This document shows positions 1 to 8,391 of a stretch of 64,000 bases of DNA, piece after piece (within the stretch, counting starts at the first letter, position 1; every line of letters begins with the position of its first letter). The DNA comes from VRUE01 sp963817905 (GTDB lineage Bacteria > Actinomycetota > Thermoleophilia > Solirubrobacterales > 70-9). Both the position numbers and the translations under genes were made by a program. The DNA is taken from positions 1 through 64,000 of the forward strand of contig CAWFPS010000001.1 of the NCBI GenBank assembly GCA_963817905.1. The letters run 5' to 3'. The notes beneath the pieces are model-generated. The model searched no databases. It saw nothing but the letters and a program-made list of their open reading frames with translations, and was not told where the DNA came from.

Positions 1-1406
1 GCGCTGAACGGGGCCGAGCTCACCGACGCGCAGCGCAGCGGGTCTATCCCTGTGCGGACTTTCTCGGCTCACGTACCGAAGCCAACGTCGTCTACACCTA
101 CAAGGCCGACGGCTACTACCCGAACGTCTACTACGTCAGCAACGACGGGCCGAACGGGATGTATGTGGTGGGCGGGGCTCCGCCCGCCAGCACGGGGCGC
201 CCGGCGCCTGGTCCATTCGTGGCCAGGATCAACCCGATCACCGGGCAGCAGGTCTGGCGCACTTACGTCGAGAACCTCAACGTCAACGAAGAGTTCGTCG
301 GGGGCACCAACCTCAACATCCTGCCCAACGGGAAGATCGTCTTCGCCTGGGACCACAGGATCGCGCTGCTCGATCGCGACACCGGTGCGATTCTCAAGTC
401 GAGAATCCTGCCCAGCCCGGGGCCGGTCACCCCCAGGTCCATCAACTACAAGGAGCTGACCGTCGCTCCCGACGGGACGATCATCCTGCGCAGCCAGAAC
501 CGACCGGAGAACTGCAACCAGGAGGGCGGCGGTGGGCTCGAGGCCTGCGACCAGGCCGCAGGGGGCCCCGAACAGAAGCCCTCGGCGATGCTCGCAATCG
601 ACCCCGACACGCTCAAGGTCTACGACTCGATCGTGACGCCGGAAGACTCGGCGACTCCGACGATCATCGCCCCCTACAAGGGCAAGATCGCGATCTACAC
701 GGCGATGCTCGAAAAGGCGTACCGCTTCTTCTGGGACCCAGCCACCAAGACCTTCAGCGAAGACAAGTCATGGGTGGCCAGCTACCTGGCGAAGGGCCAG
801 ACGGTGGGCGACGCGCCGACCTACATGGGCAAATGGATCATCATCCAGACGAACGGCATCGGCAGTGAAACCAAGGCTTCCTCGATTGTCGCGATAAGCG
901 TCGACGACGCCTCGAACACGCATACGATTTTCCCGTTTGGCCAGCTCGAATCCGGGCAGAACAGCAACGCGCCGCCGAAGCCCGAGGGCGACCTTCAGAA
1001 CGACATGGTCTACTCGGCCGACGGCGGCGTCGGCAAGATCGCCGGCATCCACCTCGACCAGCAGACCGGAAAGATGTCGACGAAGTGGACGGTCGACGAC
1101 CGCAGCTTCGAGTTCCAGCCGCTCTACGGGTCGCCGAGCAAGCGCATCCTGGTGACGACCAAGTGGAACCCCGACGCCGCCTTGGGCAACCTCCTCACCG
1201 GCAGCTACACCCAGCAGGTCGTCTGGCGCGACGCCGCTACCGGTAAGCCGCTGGCGGAATCCGACTTCCTGCCGCCGATCGGCTTCAACGGACTGGTTGG
1301 GCCCGCTTATGGCGGCCGCTTCGTCTACCCGGCCCAGTCCTCGGGGTCGCTGTATTTCCTGCAACCGATGCCGGCGTCCTCCGAACCGCCGGTTCCGAGC
1401 GAATGA
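1..1406 (+). CDS. Secreted PQQ-like beta-propeller protein, 5' partial, with apparent frameshift
   Basis: The 5' end lies outside the window. From base 42 the reading runs in one frame to the TGA at 1406; its beta-strand repeats with D-x-x-T-G-x-x-x-W-R turns (ITGQQVWRTYVENLNVN) are typical of PQQ/quinoprotein-type propellers. It is a clear paralogue of the gene at 2155: VYPCADF here aligns with LMPCASF there, and both end with a GPAYGGRF / NPGYGGRF motif. Bases 1-41 read in a different frame (ALNGAELTDAQRSG) that aligns with the paralogue's TDNVRSG, so one base seems missing in the GGG run at 40-42. The downstream membrane gene overlaps it by 4 bases. By analogy with the paralogue it is probably anchored or exported. 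Substrate and function are unknown; no enzyme motif is visible. Confidence 0.75.
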   Translation, partial: AERGRAHRRAAQRVYPCADFLGSRTEANVVYTYKADGYYPNVYYVSNDGPNGMYVVGGAPPASTGRPAPGPFVARINPITGQQVWRTYVENLNVNEEFVGGTNLNILPNGKIVFAWDHRIALLDRDTGAILKSRILPSPGPVTPRSINYKELTVAPDGTIILRSQNRPENCNQEGGGGLEACDQAAGGPEQKPSAMLAIDPDTLKVYDSIVTPEDSATPTIIAPYKGKIAIYTAMLEKAYRFFWDPATKTFSEDKSWVASYLAKGQTVGDAPTYMGKWIIIQTNGIGSETKASSIVAISVDDASNTHTIFPFGQLESGQNSNAPPKPEGDLQNDMVYSADGGVGKIAGIHLDQQTGKMSTKWTVDDRSFEFQPLYGSPSKRILVTTKWNPDAALGNLLTGSYTQQVVWRDAATGKPLAESDFLPPIGFNGLVGPAYGGRFVYPAQSSGSLYFLQPMPASSEPPVPSE

Positions 1407-2158
1407 ACGGCATGAAGGACCGAGACGGCAGCTGGCAGCAATTGGGCGCCGCGAGCGGGCTGCTCGCCACGCTCCTGTTCGCGATCGCCTTCGTCGTCTT
1501 CCTTGGCACCAGCCCGGGCGGGGACCCGGCGCTGCCGAACATCAGCCACGCCGACGCCGCACCGTCCTACCTTGCCGCCCACCTGAGCGCGATCCGCGTG
1601 GTGGTGCTTCTCAACGACCTGGGGATTGCGCTATTCCTCTGGTTCCTGGTGAGCCTCTGGACGACGCTGCGCCAGGCCGAGGGCGATCCCGGCCGCGGCT
1701 CGACGGCCGCCGTGATCGGCGGCGCCTCCGGCTCGGTCCTGGTGCTGGCGGGCCTGGCGCTGATCGCCGCCGCCGGCCTCAGCACCAGCCCGGCCCAGGC
1801 CGAAAGCGTCGGCACCCTCTACACGGCCTCCTCGCTGCTGATCGCCCTCGGTGGCGCGCTGTTCTCGCTGTTCTTCTTCGGGGCGGCGAGGGTGATCCTG
1901 CACACCGGGGTGCTCGGCCGCTGGCTGGGCGTGTTGGCTGTCATCGCGGCGTTGCTCTCGGTGTGCGGCTTCATGACGCCGTTCTTCGCGGCCAACGTCC
2001 TCAACGCGGGGACGGGCGCGCTCGGGCGCTGGGCGCCCAGCGTCGCCTTCGTCGTCTGGCTCGGGCTCGCCAGCGCCGCGATGACGCTCGCCCAGCGCCG
2101 GGCTTCCGATGAGCGGCTCGCGGGCCCGCCGCCCTCGCGCCCGGAGGCGGTCTCGTGA
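1403..2158 (+). CDS. Six-helix integral membrane protein (DUF4386-like)
   Basis: Encodes 251 residues with about six hydrophobic helices (near residues 15-40, 60-85, 100-125, 140-165, 170-195 and 205-230) and a polar tail rich in Arg and Pro. There is no signal peptide beyond the first helix and no catalytic motif. It starts with ATG overlapping the upstream propeller gene (ATGA), and its own TGA overlaps the GTG of the next propeller gene, so the three are co-transcribed and probably translationally coupled. Being sandwiched between two paralogous exported propeller proteins suggests an envelope complex, but that is inference. The DUF4386 resemblance rests on helix layout only. Confidence 0.8.
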   Translation: MNGMKDRDGSWQQLGAASGLLATLLFAIAFVVFLGTSPGGDPALPNISHADAAPSYLAAHLSAIRVVVLLNDLGIALFLWFLVSLWTTLRQAEGDPGRGSTAAVIGGASGSVLVLAGLALIAAAGLSTSPAQAESVGTLYTASSLLIALGGALFSLFFFGAARVILHTGVLGRWLGVLAVIAALLSVCGFMTPFFAANVLNAGTGALGRWAPSVAFVVWLGLASAAMTLAQRRASDERLAGPPPSRPEAVS

Positions 2159-3810
2159 GGCACGCCCTTCACGTCGCCTGGCGAATCCTCAAGCCGATCG
2201 GCGCGCTGCTGCTCGCGGTGATCGTCCTGCTGATCGTCATCCTGATCCCGACCCTGGGCGGCAGCACTGGCTCGGTGAAGACGAACCTCAACGGCGTCGT
2301 GCTGCCCGCGGCGGCGACTACCGGGCCGCTGACCGGCGACCAGTCGCTATTCGATCAGGAAACCAACTGCGTTGAGCAGTGGGCGAAGGATCCGGCGAAC
2401 AACTACGTCGGCTACTGGCCTGCGATCGGCGCCCCCGAGCACACCGACAACGTCCGCTCCGGCCTGATGCCCTGCGCGAGCTTCACCGGTGACTTCAACG
2501 GCCCAAACCAGGTCTTTCAGTACAAGTCCGAAACCACCTACCCCGGAGGCATCGGGCTGGTCGTCTTCGACGGTCCCAATGCCGGCTATCTCTGGGCCGG
2601 CGGCATCGTTCCCGGGTCGGGTCAGTACGTCGCGCGCTTCGATCCCTCGACCGGCAAAGAGATCTGGCGCACCTACCTGACCAACGTCAACGTCTCCGGA
2701 CAGTGGCTCGCCCTCGGCAGCCTGGCGATCATCAAGGACGGCACCCTCGTCGCGGCGGCCGGCCACACCTTCTGGAAGCTGAGCCGCGCCGACGGAGCGC
2801 TCCTCGCATCGCAAGAACAGCCGATCGTGGGCACGCCCGCAGTCGACCACAACTTCGACGGGATGGTCGTCGCGCCGGACAGCCAGGGAACCCTGCTGAT
2901 CAAGTCCCAGACTCGACCGGTCGGCTGTCCGACGCAGACCAACAACGCGATGGCCTCGTGCACCGAAGAATTCGGCAGTGCCCCGAAGAGCAATTTCGTC
3001 GCCGCCGATCCGATCACCCTGAAGAACTTGGACTCGATCCAGATCGACCAGAACGTCACCGCGCGCACGGTCGCAGTCAAGCGCAACGGCAAGATCTACA
3101 TCTACGGGAACGGCGCCAAGAGCCTGGTCCGGGTGATCTGGGACCCGGTAACCCAGAAGTTGACCCAGGACACTTCCTGGGAGCCGAAGGTCATCCTCAA
3201 GGGCCAGACCGGCGGCGCCTCGCCCGTCGTCATGGGCAACTGGGTGATCGCCGACAGCAACGCCAACCCCTCGAAGGAAACGCCTCAGTGCATCTTCGCC
3301 GTCAACCAGGACAACCCCGAAGACGTGCACAGCGTCTGCCCCTGGGGCAAGTCCTTTCCGGTCAAGTCGGGCGCCACGATCAGCGAGACGCCGGCTGCCC
3401 CCGGCATCGACCCACAGAAGAGCCTGATCTTCGTCGACGACTACTTCCTCAAGGGCGTCTACGCGATCCACCTCGACCAGCAGACCGGCGAGATGAAGGT
3501 CCAGTGGGGCCGTCCCGACTGGTGGTCGAGCGACTACTTCACGATGGTCGGCCCGAAGGACGAACGGGTGCTGGTCAGCCAGAACATCAACCCCGAAACG
3601 ACCACCGCCAACATCGCCACCGGCTTCCAGTACACCGAGAGCGTCCTCTGGGTGAACGAGGACACCGGCAAGACGATCGCCGAATCCGAAGACAACCCCT
3701 CGACGGCGGCCGGCAGCCTGATCAACCCCGGCTACGGCGGCCGCTTCTACACGATGGGCAACGACGGCTCGCTGTTCATCTACCAGGTGCAGCCGGAATC
3801 GTCGGAATAG
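2155..3810 (+). CDS. Membrane-anchored PQQ-like beta-propeller protein
   Basis: 551 residues. An N-terminal hydrophobic segment (about residues 13-37, after RHALHVAWRILKP) is a signal anchor, so the body should face outward. The rest is a predicted beta-propeller with W-R-T-Y and D-x-x-T-G-K-x-I turns as in quinoprotein repeats, plus several Cys (CVEQ, PCAS, GCPT, ASCTEE, CIFA, VCPW) that could form disulfides outside the cell. The GTG start overlaps the TGA of the membrane gene. It is the intact paralogue of the gene at the window edge. No PQQ-dehydrogenase active-site set is recognisable, so PQQ binding is not claimed. The 3' end overlaps the convergent gene by about 30 bases. Confidence 0.85.
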   Translation: MRHALHVAWRILKPIGALLLAVIVLLIVILIPTLGGSTGSVKTNLNGVVLPAAATTGPLTGDQSLFDQETNCVEQWAKDPANNYVGYWPAIGAPEHTDNVRSGLMPCASFTGDFNGPNQVFQYKSETTYPGGIGLVVFDGPNAGYLWAGGIVPGSGQYVARFDPSTGKEIWRTYLTNVNVSGQWLALGSLAIIKDGTLVAAAGHTFWKLSRADGALLASQEQPIVGTPAVDHNFDGMVVAPDSQGTLLIKSQTRPVGCPTQTNNAMASCTEEFGSAPKSNFVAADPITLKNLDSIQIDQNVTARTVAVKRNGKIYIYGNGAKSLVRVIWDPVTQKLTQDTSWEPKVILKGQTGGASPVVMGNWVIADSNANPSKETPQCIFAVNQDNPEDVHSVCPWGKSFPVKSGATISETPAAPGIDPQKSLIFVDDYFLKGVYAIHLDQQTGEMKVQWGRPDWWSSDYFTMVGPKDERVLVSQNINPETTTANIATGFQYTESVLWVNEDTGKTIAESEDNPSTAAGSLINPGYGGRFYTMGNDGSLFIYQVQPESSE

Positions 3811-4352
3811 GGGCGAGACGGCAGCGCACCGCTGCCGTTCGCCTCACTCTCCGGCGTCTGTCCGCCCAGAGCGGCGTTCAGCGGCCCGGGCGGCATCGCG
3901 CGAGGAGCGGGCTCGGGTCGAGCGAAGCACCGCCAACCGGCGCAGGGCTCGCCTGCCGACCCGGTGCGGAATCGCGGGATCGGCCGAGCGGGAACATCAT
4001 TCGGGATCGTCCTCGGAGCCTCGAGCGCGGCCTCGACGTCGTAGCCGAGGGCAAGCGCCAGCTCGGGCGCCGCGGAGACCACTCGCGCCAGGCCGACCGT
4101 CGGGGCGATCGCGATCGCGGTCCCGACCACCTCGTCGATGCTGGCGCCGGCGGCGAACGCCGCGTCAACGCTCTCCTGGTAGGAGCTGGGCGCTGCGTCG
4201 ACGGCGAGCAGCGCGGCGAGGCGCACTAGGGCGTGGGTCTTCGGGTCGAGGCGGCAGAGCTCCGCCGAGTCGACCTCCATCCCCAGCACCGAGCGCACGA
4301 AGCCCTCGTCGTTGATCGCCAGGCTGCGGAGCCTCTCCTCGTACTCGGTCAT
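3780..4352 (-). CDS. Carboxymuconolactone decarboxylase-like protein
   Basis: 190 residues. The first ~115 form a helical carboxymuconolactone decarboxylase/AhpD-like domain (KTHALVRLAALLAVDAAP, then ESVDAAFAAGASIDEVVGTA). The usual redox Cys-x-x-Cys of AhpD is absent, so a hydroperoxide-reducing role is unlikely. After about residue 120 the chain turns Pro/Arg/Gly-rich and looks like run-on sequence; its end overlaps the convergent propeller gene. The true protein may be this long, or a stop may have been lost. No partner gene is adjacent on this strand except the regulator upstream. Reaction unknown. Confidence 0.7.
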   Translation of the reverse strand: MTEYEERLRSLAINDEGFVRSVLGMEVDSAELCRLDPKTHALVRLAALLAVDAAPSSYQESVDAAFAAGASIDEVVGTAIAIAPTVGLARVVSAAPELALALGYDVEAALEAPRTIPNDVPARPIPRFRTGSAGEPCAGWRCFARPEPAPRAMPPGPLNAALGGQTPESEANGSGALPSRPYSDDSGCTW

Positions 4353-4467
4353 CGGGCGAAGCGCTCGCTCAATAGGTGGAAAGCCACTCCAGTATCAAAC
4401 AGCGCCAGCCCCGGTCGGGCATCGCCCCGATGGCATGAATCACCGGTCCGCTCGACGGGTCTGGTGC

Positions 4468-6729
4468 CTAGAGCAGCCCGAGCTCGCGGGCGCGCTCGAC
4501 CGCATCGTTGCGCGAGGTGACGTCGAGCTTGCGGTAGACGGAAATGGCGTGCGACTTCACCGTATGGCGGGACAGATATAGGCGCTCGCCGATTTCACGA
4601 AAGGTGAGGTGGGTGGCCAGCAGGGGGAGAAGGCGAAGCTCGGCCGTGGTCAGAGTCGAGGCGCCCGGCACCCTCACCTCGGCCGAGTCGAGCTGGGCCC
4701 GAAGCTCGTCGACCTGCTTGCCGAGGGTTCCGAAATCCGCCCCCCTGCGCAGCAGCGCACCGGTCTCGCGCAGGAGCGTTCGAGCACCGGCAACGTCGGC
4801 GCGGGCGGTGTAGGCACGAGCCAGCTCGAGCCGGACCTGGATCGAATACGGGGCGAATATGTGGGTGAGCTGAGGCCGCATCCGCTGTGCCTTTGCGAGG
4901 TGCTCAGAGGCACGGTCATGTTCGTCGCGGTGAATCGCGACACGCGCCGAGGCCGCGTAGACCGACGCGTTCGGCGGATAGTCCTCCATCCTCGCGCGAC
5001 GCATGATCTCGTTCCCCTTCTCTGCGTGGGCTTCTGCCTCGAGCCAATCGCCGCGCTCGATTGCGACGAAGGCCCGCTCGGCGAGGGCGATGGAGGCCGC
5101 GTTCCGCGCTCCCGCGGCAATGGCCGCTTCGGCGATGTCCGCGAATAGATCGTCGGCTCGCCCGTCTTCTCCACTGAAAAGGTGGGAGAGCGCCAGTAGG
5201 AACGCGGCGGTGGGCCAGTGCGGGCTGGTGCGTCCAAAGCCATCCAAGGCACGCTGTGCATCGGCTTGCATGGCCTCCACGCCCTGCTGGCACCGGGATG
5301 CCCGGAACAGGTCGAGCCATGGCTCGACCTGTTCCCGTTCGCTTTCCTTCTCCAGCTCGATGACGCCCCGCTGTGCCCAGTCCATCCAACGTTCGGCCGA
5401 ATCCGGATGGCCCCGGATTGCGCTGTACCAGGCGCCTAGCGCGGCGATCAGGGGAGACTTCTCCAACCCTTCGTTTTGCTCCAGCCATTCGAGCCAGCGC
5501 TCCACCGTCACCGCGTGGCCACGCTGGTACACGGACTGACCATGGGCCGAAACGAGCGCTGCGACACGCTCGACCTCTCCCGCCTCCTGCGCGTAGCCGA
5601 CCGCCCTCTCCGGCTCACCGTTCTCCTCACACCAGATCGCGGCTCGGGCGAAGAGGTCTGCTGTCAGTGCGGGCTCGGCTCGTGCGAGCTCGGCCTGCAG
5701 CAGCTCCTGGAAGAGATGGTGATAGCGGTACCAGTACCCGGTGCGATCCAACGCGACCACAAAGAGGTTGGAACGCTCGAGCGAGTCGAGGATCTCCGCC
5801 GAACCCTGAGAGTCGAGCACAGCGTCGCAGAGCGGCCCGCACATACGCTCCAGGACCGCGGTCCTGGTCAGGAAGCGAATCTCCTTCGCGGGGAGGCTCG
5901 GGAGGAGCTCGGCACGCAGATAGTCGGCGACAAAGCGATCGTCGCCTCGGAAGGCGGAGGGGTCCTTCAACCGCCTTCCATCGCCGCCGCGGATCGCAAG
6001 CGCCGCGAGGTACAGGCCGGCCGGCCAGCCCTCGGTGTGCTCGACGAGCGCCGCGAGCTGGTTGTCGGAGAGCTCGACGTCCGCTGCCCGAAGGAGCTCC
6101 TCGGCCTGGGACTCGTTCATGCGCAGGGCGTCCGGCCCGATCTCACGCACGAGACCCTGCGCCCGCAGAGCGGAGAGCCGGCCCGGCGACTCGGCTCGCC
6201 CGCACAGCACCAGTTGGGAGCCCGGCGGCATCAGATCGACGAGTCCGTCGATGGCGTCAAGGGACTGCTGGCCGGTGAGGGCGTGAAGGTCATCCAGCAC
6301 CAGCACCAAGGAAGGCTCCATCCCCGCCAGGGCGGCCCCCAGTCGGGAGAGGACAGTCGCCACGGAAGCGCCTGAGACAAGATCGTCGAAGATGGCAGGG
6401 TCGAGTGGCGAGACCCGGTCGAAGGCTCTGGCGATGTTGCCCAGCAGCACGACGGGGTCGTTGTCCAGGTCATCGAGGCTCACCCAGGCGAACGCTCGCC
6501 GCGAGCGCGATGCCCACTGCGCCAGCAGGGTCGTCTTCCCGTATCCGGGGGGAGTCGAAATCGAGACGATCTGGGGAACCCCCGGCGTTTCAAGCGTCTC
6601 GAGCAGGGTTGTCCTCGACACCGCGGCGGAGCGCAGCTGAGGCGGGCGCAGCTTTGACTCGAGCAACTCAAGCCGCGATCCGGGGCGATCCGCGGTGGTC
6701 TCCGCGTCACCTCCGCTTGTCTTCCCCAT
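4468..6729 (-). CDS. Large ATP-binding LuxR-family transcriptional regulator (MalT/LAL type)
   Basis: 753 residues, usual size for the STAND/MalT class. A P-loop lies at residues 59-68 (STPPGYGKTT) and a Walker B at about 141-150 (LVLVLDDLHA), followed by a winged-helix and a long helical TPR-like sensor region (about 340-680). The C-terminus is a LuxR helix-turn-helix (TFREIGERLYLSRHTVKSHA near residues 705-735). Such proteins are signal-activated ATPase switches that bind promoters. It is transcribed divergently from the dehalogenase-like hydrolase with only 32 bases between starts, so that gene is its most likely target. A TAGGCT box seven bases before the ATG suggests a leaderless mRNA. 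The inducer is unknown. Confidence 0.93.
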   Translation of the reverse strand: MGKTSGGDAETTADRPGSRLELLESKLRPPQLRSAAVSRTTLLETLETPGVPQIVSISTPPGYGKTTLLAQWASRSRRAFAWVSLDDLDNDPVVLLGNIARAFDRVSPLDPAIFDDLVSGASVATVLSRLGAALAGMEPSLVLVLDDLHALTGQQSLDAIDGLVDLMPPGSQLVLCGRAESPGRLSALRAQGLVREIGPDALRMNESQAEELLRAADVELSDNQLAALVEHTEGWPAGLYLAALAIRGGDGRRLKDPSAFRGDDRFVADYLRAELLPSLPAKEIRFLTRTAVLERMCGPLCDAVLDSQGSAEILDSLERSNLFVVALDRTGYWYRYHHLFQELLQAELARAEPALTADLFARAAIWCEENGEPERAVGYAQEAGEVERVAALVSAHGQSVYQRGHAVTVERWLEWLEQNEGLEKSPLIAALGAWYSAIRGHPDSAERWMDWAQRGVIELEKESEREQVEPWLDLFRASRCQQGVEAMQADAQRALDGFGRTSPHWPTAAFLLALSHLFSGEDGRADDLFADIAEAAIAAGARNAASIALAERAFVAIERGDWLEAEAHAEKGNEIMRRARMEDYPPNASVYAASARVAIHRDEHDRASEHLAKAQRMRPQLTHIFAPYSIQVRLELARAYTARADVAGARTLLRETGALLRRGADFGTLGKQVDELRAQLDSAEVRVPGASTLTTAELRLLPLLATHLTFREIGERLYLSRHTVKSHAISVYRKLDVTSRNDAVERARELGLL

Positions 6730-6736
6730 CCCGCTC

Positions 6737-6755
6737 AGCCTACAGCGAATACCCT
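6737..6755. promoter_or_regulatory. Face-to-face -10 boxes of divergent regulator and hydrolase genes
   Basis: TAGGCT (minus strand, 6742-6737) lies 7 bases before the regulator ATG, and TACCCT (plus strand, 6750-6755) lies 6 bases before the hydrolase ATG. Only 7 bases separate the two boxes, so the two RNA polymerase footprints must overlap. Both predict transcription starting at the start codon. Confidence 0.5.
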
Positions 6756-6761
6756 GGCCTG

Positions 6762-7694
6762 ATGAGCCGTTCGGTGGACTGGACCTTCGACGGCACTTGG
6801 CCTTTCGAGCCCAAGTGGCATGAGACTCCCGAGGGGGTGATGCACTTCGTCGACGAGGGCCCGCGGGACGGGCGGCCGGTGGTGCTGGTCCATGGCAACC
6901 CGACCTGGGGCTATCTGTACCGCGAGTTCATACTGGCCCTGGTCGCGGGCGGCAACCGAGCGATCGTGCCGGACCATCTCGGCTTCGGCCGCTCGGAGAA
7001 GCCGGGTGAGCCGAAGCTGTACGGGGTTCGCTGCCATGCCCAGCGGCTGGAGGGCTTGCTCGAGTCCCTTGACCTGAGGGGGGCTGCGCTCGTGGCCCAC
7101 GACTGGGGTGGGCCGACCGGGCTGTCCTGGGCGACACGGCATTCGGATCGCGTCGAGGGCCTGTTCCTCATCAACACCCTGGCCCACAGCTTTCGGCGCG
7201 AGGTCTTGCCCGCGGGGAAGGAGAGAGTTCCTCTTCCGCTCCCGCTCCACGTCCTTCGAGCCCCGGCGGTGGGTGAGCTGCTCGTTCAAGGCCTGGACGC
7301 CTTCAAGCCGTTGATGTTCCGGTTGGCGATCGAGCGCAAGGAGCGGCTGACGCCGTCCGTGCGGCGCGCCTACCGCGAAGTGCACGGTGGCTGGTCCGAG
7401 CGGGCCGCGATGCTGGAGTTCGCCCGACAGGTCCCGACCCGGGCAGAGGGACCGGTCGACGAGCTCAACCGCGAAACCGAGGGGGCGCTGAGAGAGTGCT
7501 TCCGCTCCAAGCCGGTCTCCATCGTCTGGGGGACGAGGGATCGCGTCCTATCGCCCGCCTATGTCGACAGTCTCTGGTTGAACACCTTCCCCGACGCGCA
7601 GGTCACCCTGATCGACGGCGCCGGCCACTTCGTCCAGGAGGACGCTCCCGAGAGAGTCGTCCCGCTGTTGACGCGGTTCGTCGCGGCACTTTGA
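6762..7694 (+). CDS. Alpha/beta hydrolase, haloalkane dehalogenase-like
   Basis: 310 residues from the ATG at 6762. The order of motifs is that of haloalkane dehalogenases: oxyanion loop HGNPTWGYLY (His44-Asn46), strand-turn DHLGFGRSEKP, nucleophile elbow AHDWGGPTG with Asp114 in place of Ser followed by Trp115 (halide-holding position), acid region WGTRDRVLSP and catalytic His in GAGHFVQED. These enzymes hydrolyse carbon-halogen bonds, but related family members act on epoxides or esters, so the substrate is open. Cytosolic; no signal peptide. It sits divergent to a MalT-like regulator, which probably controls it. The start is supported by the TACCCT box six bases upstream; a longer upstream reading frame would run through the regulator and is rejected. 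Confidence 0.9.
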   Translation: MSRSVDWTFDGTWPFEPKWHETPEGVMHFVDEGPRDGRPVVLVHGNPTWGYLYREFILALVAGGNRAIVPDHLGFGRSEKPGEPKLYGVRCHAQRLEGLLESLDLRGAALVAHDWGGPTGLSWATRHSDRVEGLFLINTLAHSFRREVLPAGKERVPLPLPLHVLRAPAVGELLVQGLDAFKPLMFRLAIERKERLTPSVRRAYREVHGGWSERAAMLEFARQVPTRAEGPVDELNRETEGALRECFRSKPVSIVWGTRDRVLSPAYVDSLWLNTFPDAQVTLIDGAGHFVQEDAPERVVPLLTRFVAAL

Positions 7695-7845
7695 AGGGCC
7701 AGCCGAGGGTGATTGATCCGATGCGTTCCAAAGATCAACCCGTTCGGATGATGCGCTGCATCCGGCGGGGGGCTTTACTACGCGTAGAGCGGCTTCCCGA
7801 GCCCCACTTGGGGTTCATGCGGAATCCGAAACGAAAGGAGTCCGG

Positions 7846-8040
7846 ATGACGTTTCTGTGGGTGGTACTCGCGATCCTGTACGTCGCGATGTTCTTCTGGC
7901 TCGGCCTGACGACGCTAAGTAATGGCCACGGCTGGCTCTTCTTCTTCGGGATCTTCTTTCCGATCCTGTGGATCGTAGGTGCCTTCATGGCCCCGACGGC
8001 CCCAGCGACCGGCGACCCCGCGGGCGGGACAGGCACCTGA
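7846..8040 (+). CDS. Small two-helix membrane protein
   Basis: 64 residues with two hydrophobic helices (about 3-24 and 29-48) joined by a short NGHGW turn, and a Pro/Gly/Thr tail. A strong Shine-Dalgarno GAAAGGAG at 7833-7840 sits five bases before the ATG, which is unusual here because most neighbours seem leaderless. The 150 bases upstream hold no other gene. Function unknown; short proteins of this kind are often membrane stress or phospholipid-associated proteins, but nothing in the sequence shows that. Confidence 0.75.
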   Translation: MTFLWVVLAILYVAMFFWLGLTTLSNGHGWLFFFGIFFPILWIVGAFMAPTAPATGDPAGGTGT

Positions 8041-8248
8041 GCAAGTTAGCCCTCCGAGATACTCGGGCTCGAAACCGACCTCTCGCTCCCCGTCAGCGGA
8101 CACCGCTCACGCTCTCGCTCTGGACGAAGAGGAGGCGTACATGAACGCCGGATTGAGCCCCGATACCTACTGGAAGTTCGGGACACATCTGGGACACATT
8201 CGCCCCAAGGGAAGGCCGGTAGAGCGCTGATTCCGCTCTAGAATGGGA
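8041..8248 (+). other. Gap with possible integrase-tail remnant beside tRNA-Met
   Basis: No intact gene. An open stretch ending at 8230 reads MNAGLSPDTYWKFGTHLGHI and then RPKGRPVER, encoded partly by a GGGACACATCTGGGACACAT direct repeat (about 8180-8200). Such a short tail next to a tRNA resembles the extreme C-terminus of tyrosine recombinases, but there is too little sequence to be sure. Confidence 0.2.
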
Positions 8249-8322
8249 TGCCGGAGGAGGGACTCGAACCCCCGACACGCGGATTATGATTCCGCTGCTC
8301 TAACCAGCTGAGCTACTCCGGC
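8249..8322 (-). tRNA. tRNA-Met (anticodon CAU), elongator type
   Basis: A full cloverleaf reads on the minus strand: acceptor GCCGGAG pairing with CTCCGGC, D-arm GCTCAGCTGGTTAGAGC, anticodon stem GCGGA/TCCGC with loop ATCATAA (anticodon CAT at 8288-8286), and T-arm GGGGG-TTCGAGT-CCCTC with one G-U pair. The discriminator is A; CCA is not encoded. The anticodon stem lacks the three G-C pairs of initiator tRNA and the acceptor is fully paired, so this is elongator Met; a lysidine-modified Ile2 tRNA cannot be fully excluded. Confidence 0.95.
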
Positions 8323-8378
8323 GGGGAGTCGGGATCGTAGCGGTGGGGGGGCTGGGGTCGTCTTGGCGCGATAGGGCT

Positions 8379-8384
8379 TAGCCT
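8379..8384 (+). promoter_or_regulatory. -10 box TAGCCT of the M29 peptidase operon
   Basis: Seven bases before the GTG at 8392; supports that GTG rather than the ATG at 8395 as a leaderless start. Confidence 0.45.
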
Positions 8385-8391
8385 TGTTGCG

